Assembly: GCA_034435675.1 (NCBI GenBank)
Contig: DAOTWP010000040.1
Coordinates: 1-25,977 of the forward strand
Length of the DNA: 25,977 nucleotides
Source: DAOTWP01 sp034435675
GTDB taxonomy: Bacteria > Chloroflexota > Anaerolineae > Aggregatilineales > Phototrophicaceae
Direction: 5' to 3'
The notes beneath the pieces were generated by a model. That model made no database searches, had not been told where the DNA came from, and was given only the letters and a program-made list of their open reading frames with translations. The position numbers and the translations under genes were made by a program. Numbering within the stretch: the first letter of the stretch is position 1; the number at the start of each line of letters is the position of its first letter. Below are positions 7,021 through 15,050 of the stretch, in pieces.

Positions 7021-8076
7021 TCAGCCACCCGCCTGAAAATCCTGCCACCAGACCGCCGCGCGATATGCCTGATAGATCAATGGATTATACGCCTTATCCC
7101 ATGCGCCCAGCGAACGCACCACCTGCCCGCCCCAGCCGCGCTTGAAGCCGTAGACCCCCCACAGCCCATCGCCGCGCTGCTGGAACTGCGCTTCCAGTGT
7201 CGCCTCGTCCTCATCGGGGATGCCCCACAGATCATACACGGTGCAGCCGCGCGCCTTTGCCCACAGCATCGCCGTCCACTGCACACCGTAGCTCGCCATC
7301 AGGTTGCGCTTCACATCCGACGACGCGCCGTAGAAATACCACGCGGTTTTGCCCAGTGCGAAGACAAACACGCCCGCCAGGGTGTCGCCCTCGTGTTCTG
7401 CCAGGATCAGCGCGGCGTCCGGCGGGGTGGTCTCCTGCACGAACAGCCTGTGTGCCAGCGCGTAGTAACCCGGCTCATGCACGCCGAACTCGTTGCGCGT
7501 ACCCGTTACCTGCATCAGGTCGGTGAATTTGCGCACATCAGCGGCAGATGCTTCGTAATAGCGAATGTCATTCTTGAGACTCTGGCGAATCTTGCGGCGT
7601 GTGCCCTGATTCATGCGCGCCAGAATTGCCTCCTCATCGCCGTTCAGGTCAACCAGCACCGTGCGCGGCGGCTGCACAGTCTGCGCGCTGGTGACAAAAC
7701 CCGCTGCGGCGCAGTCCGGCTGCGGCTCATCCGGCGCGTAAATGCCCGGCTCCCACTTGAGGAACGCGGCTTTGTGGCTGCGCGTCACGCGGCTCTGGAT
7801 TGTTTTCCACAGCGCCTTTGCCGGTGCCGTGCCGGTCACATACGGACCCATGCCCACATACGCCATCGACCCCAACCGCGCGGGCAGCCGCCGCGTGAGT
7901 ACCTGTGCCCCCGCCGTAATGCGCCCGTCCATATCCGTCAGCGCCACCCGCGCCACGCCCCAGCCATAGGCGGCTTTGAGTTCACCCCACGCGGCAAGCT
8001 GCAAGACATGCGCGCGCGGCTGTGCCCGGACAAAGGCATCCCACTCAACAGGGGTAGGGGTAATGATTTTCGACAC
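7021..8076 (-). CDS. FemAB-type peptidyltransferase (copy 2)
   Basis: A 351-residue FemAB family protein, related to but clearly different from the copy at 3172-4296. It shares HVLQLAAWGELK near the N-terminus, MNQGTRRKIRQSLKN in the middle, and TAWYFYGASSDVKR, VYDLWGIPDED and LWGVYGFKRGWGG at the end. It likely transfers an amino acid from aminoacyl-tRNA to a peptidoglycan precursor on the inner membrane face. The start is GTG (8074-8076) with GAGGG seven bases upstream. It is the first gene of a minus strand unit with the tRNA-binding protein and is divergent from nuoA. The two copies may add successive residues of one bridge, or act on different substrates. Confidence 0.85.
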   Translation of the reverse strand: MSKIITPTPVEWDAFVRAQPRAHVLQLAAWGELKAAYGWGVARVALTDMDGRITAGAQVLTRRLPARLGSMAYVGMGPYVTGTAPAKALWKTIQSRVTRSHKAAFLKWEPGIYAPDEPQPDCAAAGFVTSAQTVQPPRTVLVDLNGDEEAILARMNQGTRRKIRQSLKNDIRYYEASAADVRKFTDLMQVTGTRNEFGVHEPGYYALAHRLFVQETTPPDAALILAEHEGDTLAGVFVFALGKTAWYFYGASSDVKRNLMASYGVQWTAMLWAKARGCTVYDLWGIPDEDEATLEAQFQQRGDGLWGVYGFKRGWGGQVVRSLGAWDKAYNPLIYQAYRAAVWWQDFQAGG

Positions 8077-8101
8077 AGGGCAGCCCTCGTTTCTGCTGAC
8101 G

Positions 8102-8117
8102 CGCCTGCTGACAGGCG
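8102..8117. promoter_or_regulatory. Hairpin in the FemAB copy 2 leader
   Basis: CGCCTG-CTGA-CAGGCG is a perfect 6-base stem with a 4-base loop, 26 bases upstream of the GTG start of FemAB copy 2. It may shape leader RNA folding. No convincing promoter for this gene was found in the same stretch. Confidence 0.35.
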
Positions 8118-8254
8118 TTCGTTTACCAGCGACAGTTCCGCACCATTTCAGTTGTAGGGGAACGTCAGGGGAAATGCAAGGGCGGCAGGGCTGTTAGTCA
8201 ACCTGAGCGCGTGATGAGACCTTGTGAAACCTGTCAAAAGCGTTAAAAAGTGCT

Positions 8255-8282
8255 TTGTTAATCGGCAATGGCGTGTTAGAAT
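8255..8282 (+). promoter_or_regulatory. Candidate upstream promoter for the nuo operon
   Basis: TTGTTA (8255-8260), a 16-base spacer and TAGAAT (8277-8282), with TG one base before the -10 (extended -10). It lies 154 bases upstream of the nuoA start and is the first of two tandem candidates. Confidence 0.45.
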
Positions 8283-8291
8283 TTGCCCTAC

Positions 8292-8313
8292 TTGGCTGGG
8301 TTCCCAGTTGGCT
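8292..8313 (+). promoter_or_regulatory. Direct repeat TTGGCT near the nuo promoter
   Basis: TTGGCT occurs at 8292-8297 and 8308-8313, 16 bases apart, with CTGGG-TT-CCCAG between them. The second copy ends 15 bases before the -35 of the downstream promoter. This may be a regulator site; no regulator can be named. Confidence 0.3.
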
Positions 8314-8328
8314 AAGTTGCTCAATTCT

Positions 8329-8357
8329 TTGCGTTAACATTTTGCCGATGCTATACT
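8329..8357 (+). promoter_or_regulatory. Main candidate promoter for the nuo operon
   Basis: TTGCGT (8329-8334), a 17-base spacer and TATACT (8352-8357), preceded by TGC (extended -10). It starts a leader of about 75 bases before the nuoA ATG. This is the best sigma70-like match in the divergent region between FemAB copy 2 and nuoA. Confidence 0.65.
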
Positions 8358-8436
8358 CGTGCAGTTTGTCACAAGCGCTAAGCTGACGACTGCCCGGTGG
8401 GTTAGCAAGCATAACGATTTCAGGGGTGCGCGCTCC

Positions 8437-8799
8437 ATGAATGTTTTAAATGAGTGGGCTTTTATTGCCATTATTCTTCTGGTATCGCCGCTGCTTGTGG
8501 CGGTGCCAATCATCCTGGGTGCGGTGTTCAGTCCACACAAGCCGAACGCCATCAAGACCGCCACGTATGAGTGCGGTGTTGAAACGGTGGGCGACACCTG
8601 GGTGCAGTTCCGTGTGCAATATTACATCTACGGGCTGATCTTTCTCGTGTTTGACATCGAGATGATTTTCCTGTTTCCGTGGGCGATGGCATATAACGAC
8701 CTGTCGTTCTTCGCTTTCGGGGCAGGTTTCCTGTTCATTTTCCTGCTGCTGGATGCGCTGGTTTATGCCTGGCGCAAAAACGCGCTGGACTGGGCATAG
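8437..8799 (+). CDS. nuoA: NADH-quinone oxidoreductase subunit A
   Basis: A 120-residue membrane subunit of complex I with three membrane helices, part of the quinone-end of the membrane arm. The family core is intact: YECGVETVGDTWVQFRVQYYIYGLIFLVFDIEMIFLFPWA, split here as the conserved YECG, FRVQYY and FDIEMIFLFPW blocks. The frame is open further upstream, but ATG 8437-8439 gives the normal family length, has AGGGG upstream, and avoids a hydrophilic extension. It is the first gene of an eight-gene unit encoding membrane subunits only. NuoB, NuoC and NuoD, which normally follow NuoA, are absent; NuoH follows after 18 bases. Confidence 0.95.
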   Translation: MNVLNEWAFIAIILLVSPLLVAVPIILGAVFSPHKPNAIKTATYECGVETVGDTWVQFRVQYYIYGLIFLVFDIEMIFLFPWAMAYNDLSFFAFGAGFLFIFLLLDALVYAWRKNALDWA

Positions 8800-8817
8800 C
8801 CGGGGAGGCACAGGACA

Positions 8818-10038
8818 ATGGAATGTGTCAATATCTTTAACACACTGGCAGGGTGTCTCATCGCCGGGGGTTTTGACCCCGGGCTGGCTGAGTTTATCCA
8901 GATTCTACTTGGGGTGGTGCTGGTCTGCACCTTCCCGCTGCTGGTCACGGTGCTGCTGATCTGGGTGGAGCGCAAGTTCGCCGCGCGCGTGCAGGATCGC
9001 ATCGGTCCCAACCGTGTGGGTCCCAACGGGCTGATTCAACCGATTGCCGACGTGATCAAACTGCTGGGCAAGGAGAATATCACCCCTGCTGGTGCGGACA
9101 AGCCGCTGTATAATGTCGCGCCCGTGCTGATGGTGATGTCGGTGCTGTCCATCTGGGCAATCGTACCCCTGACGCCGTATCACTTTGGCGTTGACCTTGA
9201 AATCGGGGCATTGTATTTCGTCGCGATCGCATCCATCGGCACACTGGCAATCATCATGGCGGGGTGGTCGAGCAACAACAAATATGCGCTGCTGGGCGCA
9301 TTTCGCGTTGTCGCCCAGTTGGTCAGCTACGAAATCCCGCTGGCGCTGGCGCTGCTGATCCCGGTGATGCTGGCGGGCAGCATGAGTATGGTAGACATCA
9401 CCCGCGACCAGACTGGCATGTGGTATGTGTTCATGGCTCCGGTGGCGGCGTTCCTGTTCTTCATCTCCTCACAGGCAGAAACCGGGCGTGGACCATTTGA
9501 CCTGCTGGAAGCCGAATCCGAACTGGTTGCCGGGTTCAACATCGAATACTCCGGCATGAAATTTGCGATGTTCTTCGCCGGTGAATTCATGCATGTGTTC
9601 ACCAACGGTGTGCTGATCGCCGTGCTGTTTCTGGGCGGTTGGAACGGTCCCGGTGCCGAGCAGGCACCGCTGCTGGCGCTGATCTACCTGCTGGCTAAAA
9701 CCAGCATCGGTTATTTTGCGGCGCTGCTGCTGCGCAATTCGCTGCCGCGCCTGCGCATTGACCAATTGATGGCATTTAACTGGAAGTTCCTGGTGCCGGT
9801 GTCGATCCTGAATGTACTGGTGATTGCTTTCCTGCTTCAGGTCATCAAGGCGCTGGGGCTGGAACCGGCAGGCAGCGATTTTCTGGAACACCTGCCTAAG
9901 ACGCTGATCCTTTTGGCGGGCAATCTGCTGGTGGCAGGCGTGGCGTTCGGCTGGCTGCGCAATCGTGGGCGTGCGATCCGCCTTGATGACGAAATGATGC
10001 AGACACGCGGCAGTGCGCTGGCGGCGGTGGGCGACTAG
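8818..10038 (+). CDS. nuoH: NADH-quinone oxidoreductase subunit H
   Basis: A 406-residue membrane subunit (ND1 homologue) that forms much of the quinone cavity where the membrane arm meets the peripheral arm. Visible signatures are WVERKFAARVQDRIGPNRVGP, the acidic loop AETGRGPFDLLEAESELVAGFNIEYSG that faces the quinone channel (named here in two blocks, AETGRGPFDL and SELVAGFNIEYSG), and the late RNSLPRLRIDQLM block. All are intact, which argues that a working quinone site is formed with NuoB and NuoD made elsewhere. ATG 8818 has GGGGAGG upstream. NuoI would be expected next in a standard cluster but is missing; nuoJ follows after 31 bases. Confidence 0.95.
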   Translation: MECVNIFNTLAGCLIAGGFDPGLAEFIQILLGVVLVCTFPLLVTVLLIWVERKFAARVQDRIGPNRVGPNGLIQPIADVIKLLGKENITPAGADKPLYNVAPVLMVMSVLSIWAIVPLTPYHFGVDLEIGALYFVAIASIGTLAIIMAGWSSNNKYALLGAFRVVAQLVSYEIPLALALLIPVMLAGSMSMVDITRDQTGMWYVFMAPVAAFLFFISSQAETGRGPFDLLEAESELVAGFNIEYSGMKFAMFFAGEFMHVFTNGVLIAVLFLGGWNGPGAEQAPLLALIYLLAKTSIGYFAALLLRNSLPRLRIDQLMAFNWKFLVPVSILNVLVIAFLLQVIKALGLEPAGSDFLEHLPKTLILLAGNLLVAGVAFGWLRNRGRAIRLDDEMMQTRGSALAAVGD

Positions 10039-10069
10039 AACAGCGTGGTGAGAAGCGAGGACGGAGAAC

Positions 10070-10594
10070 ATGGGTGAACTGACACCGCAGGCAATAGCCT
10101 TTGGCTTTTTCACAATTCTGACCCTGGGCGGCGGGCTGGGCGTAGTCGCCAACCGCAACCTGTTTCGCGGCGCAACCTGGCTGGTGGTCAGCCTGTTTGG
10201 GGTCGCCGGGTATTTTGTACTGCTCAGCGCGCCGTTTCTGGCAGTGGTGCAGGTGCTGGTTTATATCGGCGCCATCGCTATTCTGATTACGTTCGCCGTG
10301 ATGCTCACCCGCGGCATGACCAACCTGCGGGCACGCTTTAACGAACGCTGGTGGCTGGGCGCGCTGACCAGTGCGCTGTTGTTTGGGCTGCTGGTGCTGG
10401 GGGTTGTGCTGCCGGTGTGGGGCACATTTGGCAGCCTGGGCAGCGCCGCCACGAGTGAGGTGGTCGCCACCACGCGCGATCTGGGCGCGGCACTGGTGGA
10501 TGGCAACCAGTTTGTGCTGCCGTTTGAACTGGCGTCGCTGCTGCTGACGGCGGCGATGATCGGTGCGATCGTCATTGCGCGCGAAGATGATTAG
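10070..10594 (+). CDS. nuoJ: NADH-quinone oxidoreductase subunit J
   Basis: A 174-residue membrane subunit (ND6 homologue) with five predicted membrane helices, contributing to the proton path next to NuoK and NuoA. The third helix carries the diagnostic VQVLVYIGAIAILITFAVML block, whose YIGA turn is the pi-bulge region linked to coupling in the family. ATG 10070 follows a GGAG four bases upstream. The length is normal. It lies between nuoH and nuoK, as in standard clusters except for the missing nuoI. Confidence 0.93.
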   Translation: MGELTPQAIAFGFFTILTLGGGLGVVANRNLFRGATWLVVSLFGVAGYFVLLSAPFLAVVQVLVYIGAIAILITFAVMLTRGMTNLRARFNERWWLGALTSALLFGLLVLGVVLPVWGTFGSLGSAATSEVVATTRDLGAALVDGNQFVLPFELASLLLTAAMIGAIVIAREDD

Positions 10595-10665
10595 GCTTAG
10601 CCGGGATACAGCAGCGAAGGGTGGCGGCGGCGTGCTGCTGCTCCTATGGTGAGGGGTGTTTTGCT

Positions 10666-10974
10666 ATGGTGCCATTGTGGATGTATCTATTTGTCGCCGC
10701 AGCGCTGTTCTGCATCGGCGCTTTTGGTGTGCTGACACGCCGCAACGCCGTTGCCGTGCTGATGTGTGTCGAACTGATGCTCAACGCCGTCAACATTAAT
10801 CTGGTCGCCTTCTGGCGTTACCGGGCGGCGCTGGAAATGAACGGGCAGGCATTCGCGGCGTTCGTCTTTGTGGTGGCTGCCGCAGAAGCCGCTGTCGGGC
10901 TGGCGATTATCATCGCGGTGTATCGCCGCCGCCGTTCGGTGACTGTTGAAGAAGTGAATTTACTTAAGTGGTAA
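10666..10974 (+). CDS. nuoK: NADH-quinone oxidoreductase subunit K
   Basis: A 102-residue membrane subunit (ND4L homologue) with three helices. The two glutamates essential in other complexes are present: Glu36 in CVELMLNAVNINL and Glu74 in AAAEAAVGLAI. An upstream in-frame ATG at 10621 would add 15 residues rich in Cys that do not fit the family. ATG 10666 has GAGGGG upstream and gives the normal length, so it is the likely start. Seventy-one bases separate it from nuoJ; nuoL starts 21 bases after its stop. Confidence 0.93.
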   Translation: MVPLWMYLFVAAALFCIGAFGVLTRRNAVAVLMCVELMLNAVNINLVAFWRYRAALEMNGQAFAAFVFVVAAAEAAVGLAIIIAVYRRRRSVTVEEVNLLKW

Positions 10975-10995
10975 TTGCGAGGGGTGACGGGATAA

Positions 10996-13392
10996 ATGTT
11001 TGACATAAACACCTTACCCTGGCTTATTCCCGTCGGACCGCTGCTGGCGTTTGCCGTCATCGTATTGGTGACCAACCGCAGCAGACTCGTCCCGGCGACC
11101 AGCCATGAGTACGGCGGGCATCACCCGGATTACGAGGGAATGCTGGTGCCGGTTGTGAACGATTGGGGGCGTGTGGTCAGCATCGTCGTCGGCATGAGTG
11201 GGGTGGTTGCCGCGCTGCTCATCAGCCTGGTGGTGGTGGTCAACGCACTGATGACGAATCATTTTGGCACGCTGGAGCATGTCTTTGCCAGCAGCATCGT
11301 CTGGATGGACACGGGCAGCGGCGCAACCGGCACTGCCAGCTTTAATATGGGCGTGCTGGTAGACCCGCTGACGGCAGTCATGCTGGTGATGGTGCCCATC
11401 GCCGTGCTGTGCATCTTCATCTATTCGATTGGCTACATGGCGCATGATCCCCGGCAGGCGCGTTTCTTCGCCCTGATTTCGCTGTTCGCCGGCGCGATGC
11501 TGATCCTGGTGGTGGCGGATAACCTGCTGCTGCTGTTCGTCGGCTGGGAAATCATGGGCTTGTGCTCGTACATGCTGATCGGCTTCTGGTTTGAAAAAGA
11601 GAGTGCCTATAAAGCAGCGATCAAAGCGTTCACCACGACCCGTGTCGCGGACGTCATCATGCTGCTGGGGATCGTCTACCTCTACGGGTTGACTGGCACG
11701 CTCAGCTTCCGCGATATTCTCTATAACCCGGATGTGCTCGACCAACTGGCGGCAACACAGGCGCTGCTCATCCCCGGTCTGGCAGCATCGCACCTGATCG
11801 GCATTTTCCTGATTATCGGCACCATCGGTAAATCTGCGCAGTTCCCGCTGCATGTCTGGCTGCCGGACGCGATGGAAGGTCCGACGCCGGTCAGCGCGAT
11901 GATCCATGCGGCAGCGATGGTTTCCGCCGGGATTTATGCCATTATCCGCATGTATCCGCTGTTTGCGGCAGGCGCAGACCCGCATCATGGCGTGTTCAAC
12001 GCGCCGCTGCTGCTGATGGCGTTTGGCGGCGCAGGTACGGCGCTCTTTGCGGCGACGATTGCTGTTGCCCAGAATGACGTCAAACGGGTGCTGGCGTATT
12101 CGACCATCTCGCAGTTGGGCTTTATGATGGCGGCGCTGGGCATGGGCGCGTATATCGCGGCAATCTTCCATCTGATTACCCACGCCTTCTTTAAGGCGTT
12201 GTTGTTTATGGCATCCGGCGCGGTGATCCACGCGATGGAACACGGTGAACACCATGTCCATGAGCACGCGCACGGGCACGACGCGCATGCCGAACATCAT
12301 GAAGAGCATCACAAGACCGGCGAAACTGCCGATGAGGTGGATACGTCGGTTGAGCATGATGGGCACGAACTGGCGCCCTACACGCACTTCGACCCGCAGG
12401 ATATGCGCAACATGGGCGGTCTGCGCACACGCATTCCGATCACATACTATACCTTCCTGATTGGCGGCATGTCGCTGGCGGGGCTGCCGCTGGTGACTGC
12501 CGGGTTCTGGTCGAAAGACGAAATCCTGGCGGACGGTTGGTATATCTGGTCGGAGCATGGGTCGTTTGTGCATCTGCTGGTGTTCATCACGCTGGCGCTG
12601 GCGGCATTCCTGACCGCGTTCTACACCACACGCCAACTGGCAATGACCTTTGGCGGCGAGGCACGCACCGAAGAGGCGAAACACGCCGGGCTGGGTGGTC
12701 CGCGCAGCACGGTCAGCCGCGCCATGCAGCTCCCGCTGATTATCCTGGCATTCCTCGCGATTGTTGCCGGGTTTGTTGGTGTGCCCAAGGACTTCCCGCT
12801 GTTTGGGGCGTTCTTCTCGCCGGAATACAACCCCTTCAAACACTTTGTGATTGAAGCCTTCCACCCCAGCATTCACATCGAACAACCGCCGTTCAACATC
12901 ATCCCGGTGGGCACGTCCTTCCTGGTGGCGCTGCTGGGCGTTTATGTCGGCTGGCTGGTCTACTGGCGCAAGCCGCTCAAACAGGGCGACACCGACCCGC
13001 TGGAGCGTGCCATGCCATCGGGCGTGTACAACACGCTGCGCAACAAGTACTACTTCGATGAACTCTATGAGCTGGTGTTCATTCGTCCGTCGCAGTGGTT
13101 CTCGCGCGTCGTGGTCAGCGAGTTTGTTGATCGCGGCATCATTGACGGGCTGCTGCATTTGACGGCGCGAGTGTTCAACTGGATTGGCGATCTGCTCAAG
13201 CTGTTCAACCTGTGGCTGATTGACGGGGTTGGCGACGGCATCCCGCGCGGCATCGGGCGGGCGGGCTTGTGGCTGCGGCGAGTGCAGACCGGGCGCGTAC
13301 AGCAGTACTTGCTGCTGGTGATGGCGGCAATTCTCATCGTGGGCTTAATCTTTGTGCTGTCATCGGGTGTGTTGCAGGCAGCGGGCAGCTAA
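10996..13392 (+). CDS. nuoL: NADH-quinone oxidoreductase subunit L, enlarged
   Basis: A 798-residue antiporter-like subunit (ND5 homologue), the distal pump, whose long C-terminal lateral helix braces the membrane arm. Family lengths are usually about 610-680. Pump residues are present: Glu185 in WEIMGLCSY, Lys279 in TIGKSAQFPLHVW, His304 in MIHAAAMV and Lys400 in HAFFKALLF. Two enlargements explain the size. First, residues 412-464 form a His-rich loop (16 His) between transmembrane segments, before MRNMGGLR. Second, between YYFDELY (685-691) and VQTG (763-766) about 80 residues intervene, where about 50 are usual, so the lateral helix is longer by roughly 25-30. Two NuoM genes follow. Confidence 0.95.
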   Translation: MFDINTLPWLIPVGPLLAFAVIVLVTNRSRLVPATSHEYGGHHPDYEGMLVPVVNDWGRVVSIVVGMSGVVAALLISLVVVVNALMTNHFGTLEHVFASSIVWMDTGSGATGTASFNMGVLVDPLTAVMLVMVPIAVLCIFIYSIGYMAHDPRQARFFALISLFAGAMLILVVADNLLLLFVGWEIMGLCSYMLIGFWFEKESAYKAAIKAFTTTRVADVIMLLGIVYLYGLTGTLSFRDILYNPDVLDQLAATQALLIPGLAASHLIGIFLIIGTIGKSAQFPLHVWLPDAMEGPTPVSAMIHAAAMVSAGIYAIIRMYPLFAAGADPHHGVFNAPLLLMAFGGAGTALFAATIAVAQNDVKRVLAYSTISQLGFMMAALGMGAYIAAIFHLITHAFFKALLFMASGAVIHAMEHGEHHVHEHAHGHDAHAEHHEEHHKTGETADEVDTSVEHDGHELAPYTHFDPQDMRNMGGLRTRIPITYYTFLIGGMSLAGLPLVTAGFWSKDEILADGWYIWSEHGSFVHLLVFITLALAAFLTAFYTTRQLAMTFGGEARTEEAKHAGLGGPRSTVSRAMQLPLIILAFLAIVAGFVGVPKDFPLFGAFFSPEYNPFKHFVIEAFHPSIHIEQPPFNIIPVGTSFLVALLGVYVGWLVYWRKPLKQGDTDPLERAMPSGVYNTLRNKYYFDELYELVFIRPSQWFSRVVVSEFVDRGIIDGLLHLTARVFNWIGDLLKLFNLWLIDGVGDGIPRGIGRAGLWLRRVQTGRVQQYLLLVMAAILIVGLIFVLSSGVLQAAGS

Positions 13393-13407
13393 CGCCGGGA
13401 GTAAAGC

Positions 13408-15042
13408 ATGGACTATTTGAACGTTTTTGGATTTGACGCGCTCTCAGTGCTGATTATCGCGCCAGCACTGGGCGCGCTGCTGGTGGTCGCGCTGCCGGAC
13501 ATCAGGGTGCTGGTGCGCTGGGTCGCGCTGGTGATCGCACTGGGCATCACGGCGCTGTCGGTGGCGGTTTACGCTGCTTACGACCCGGCGGGTCCGCAGT
13601 ACCAGCAGGTGGTCAGCGTCCCGTGGTTCGAGCTGATTGGCGCAAGCTGGCATCTGGGCATTGACGGCATCAGCGCGCTGATGGTGCTGCTGACCGGTAT
13701 TCTCATCCCGGCGGCAGTGCTGATTAGCTGGGAGGTCGAAGACCGCTACCGCATGCATCTGGCGCTGATCCTGTTCTTTGCGACGGGCTTGATGGGTGTG
13801 TTCGCCGCCAAAGACCTGATGATTTTCTTCCTGTTCTACGAACTCAGCCTTGTGCCGATCTACTTCCTGATCCGCGAGTGGGGCAGCAGCAACCGCCTGT
13901 ACGCCTCGACCAAGTTCTTCATCTACTCGGTGGGCGGCACGTTGGGCATGCTGCTGGCGTCACAACTGGTCGGTTGGTCGATGTCAATCAGCGCTTACGG
14001 CGTGCCTTCGTTCGACATGGAGACGATCACACAATACTGGCCCTTCCTGCGCGCCGATGCGCTGTTTCTGGGCATCGACGTGAGTACGGTGAAAGCGCTG
14101 GCGTTTATCGGCTTCTTCGTCGCCTTCTGCATCAAAGTGCCGGTGTGGCCCTTCCATACGTGGCTGCCCGACGCCCACTCCGAAGCGCCGACTGCCGGTT
14201 CAATGCTGCTGGCGGGCGTTATGCTCAAGCTGGGCGCCTATGGTTTCATCCGGTTGGTAATCCCGCTGTTCCCGGATGTCTGGATTGCGGAAATCAGCAT
14301 TCTGGGCGCGTTCACGGTGACATGGGCGGGCATCTTTGCCTTCCTCGCCATGATGGGCATTGTTTTCGGGGCGTTTGCCGCCTTTGGGCAGCACGACATC
14401 AAGCGGTTGGTGGCATACAGTTCGGTCAACCACATGGGTTTTGTGGCACTGGGCATCGCGGTGATGGCGGTGGTCTACAGCCGGGGTGTGATGGAAGGCA
14501 CAGCGCAGGGGGTGCAGGACGGCATCCTGGCGGCAAATGGCGCGGTGCTGCAAATGTTCAATCACGGCTTAAGCTCGGCGGGCATGTTCTTGCTTGCTGG
14601 GGCAATCTACCATAAGACTCACACACGCGACATGCGCCAGTACGGCGGCTTCTGGGTCAAAGCGCCCATTTATGGCGGGGTGTTCATCTTCACCAGCATG
14701 GCGAGTCTGGGGCTGCCGGGGCTGAACGGCTTTGTTGGGGAATTTCTCGTGGTGCGCGGGGCGTGGCCCGTCTTCACGGTGCTGACCGCGCTGTCCATGA
14801 TTGGCTTGCTGTTTACCGGCGCGTATATCCTCAAAGGCATCCGGGCGGTGCTGCATGGTCCATTCAACCTGCACTGGCGCGACTACAATCTCGAAATCAC
14901 GCCGCGTGAGTTGATCGCCATTGCGCCGCTGATGGTGCTGATGCTGGTCACGGGCATTTTCCCGAACTGGGTGCTGCCGGTAATTAACGGGTCGGTCACG
15001 ACCATCCTTGAGACGGCAACGCGCATCGTGCAGGGCGGATAG
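13408..15042 (+). CDS. nuoM: NADH-quinone oxidoreductase subunit M, canonical copy
   Basis: A 544-residue antiporter-like subunit (ND4 homologue). All the charged residues of the proton path are where the family has them: Glu145 in FYELSLVPIYFL, Lys243 in CIKVPVWPFHTW, Lys274 in GVMLKLGAYGF and Glu445 in GLPGLNGFVGEF. The length is slightly above the common 490-530. ATG 13408 has GGGAG six bases upstream. It starts 15 bases after nuoL and ends 8 bases before a second, diverged NuoM gene, so the pair is read together. Confidence 0.95.
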   Translation: MDYLNVFGFDALSVLIIAPALGALLVVALPDIRVLVRWVALVIALGITALSVAVYAAYDPAGPQYQQVVSVPWFELIGASWHLGIDGISALMVLLTGILIPAAVLISWEVEDRYRMHLALILFFATGLMGVFAAKDLMIFFLFYELSLVPIYFLIREWGSSNRLYASTKFFIYSVGGTLGMLLASQLVGWSMSISAYGVPSFDMETITQYWPFLRADALFLGIDVSTVKALAFIGFFVAFCIKVPVWPFHTWLPDAHSEAPTAGSMLLAGVMLKLGAYGFIRLVIPLFPDVWIAEISILGAFTVTWAGIFAFLAMMGIVFGAFAAFGQHDIKRLVAYSSVNHMGFVALGIAVMAVVYSRGVMEGTAQGVQDGILAANGAVLQMFNHGLSSAGMFLLAGAIYHKTHTRDMRQYGGFWVKAPIYGGVFIFTSMASLGLPGLNGFVGEFLVVRGAWPVFTVLTALSMIGLLFTGAYILKGIRAVLHGPFNLHWRDYNLEITPRELIAIAPLMVLMLVTGIFPNWVLPVINGSVTTILETATRIVQGG

Positions 15043-15050
15043 GACGAACC

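Noticed and set aside
8173..8201. Minus strand promoter TTGACT-17-TGCATT for FemAB copy 2
   Set aside because: The -35 is good but the -10 matches only three of six bases, so it was not listed as a feature.
11014..13158. A 714-codon open frame antisense to nuoL
   Set aside because: It mirrors nuoL codon bias in GC-rich DNA. Its translation is rich in Arg, His and Gln without recognisable domains, while the + strand frame has full NuoL signatures.
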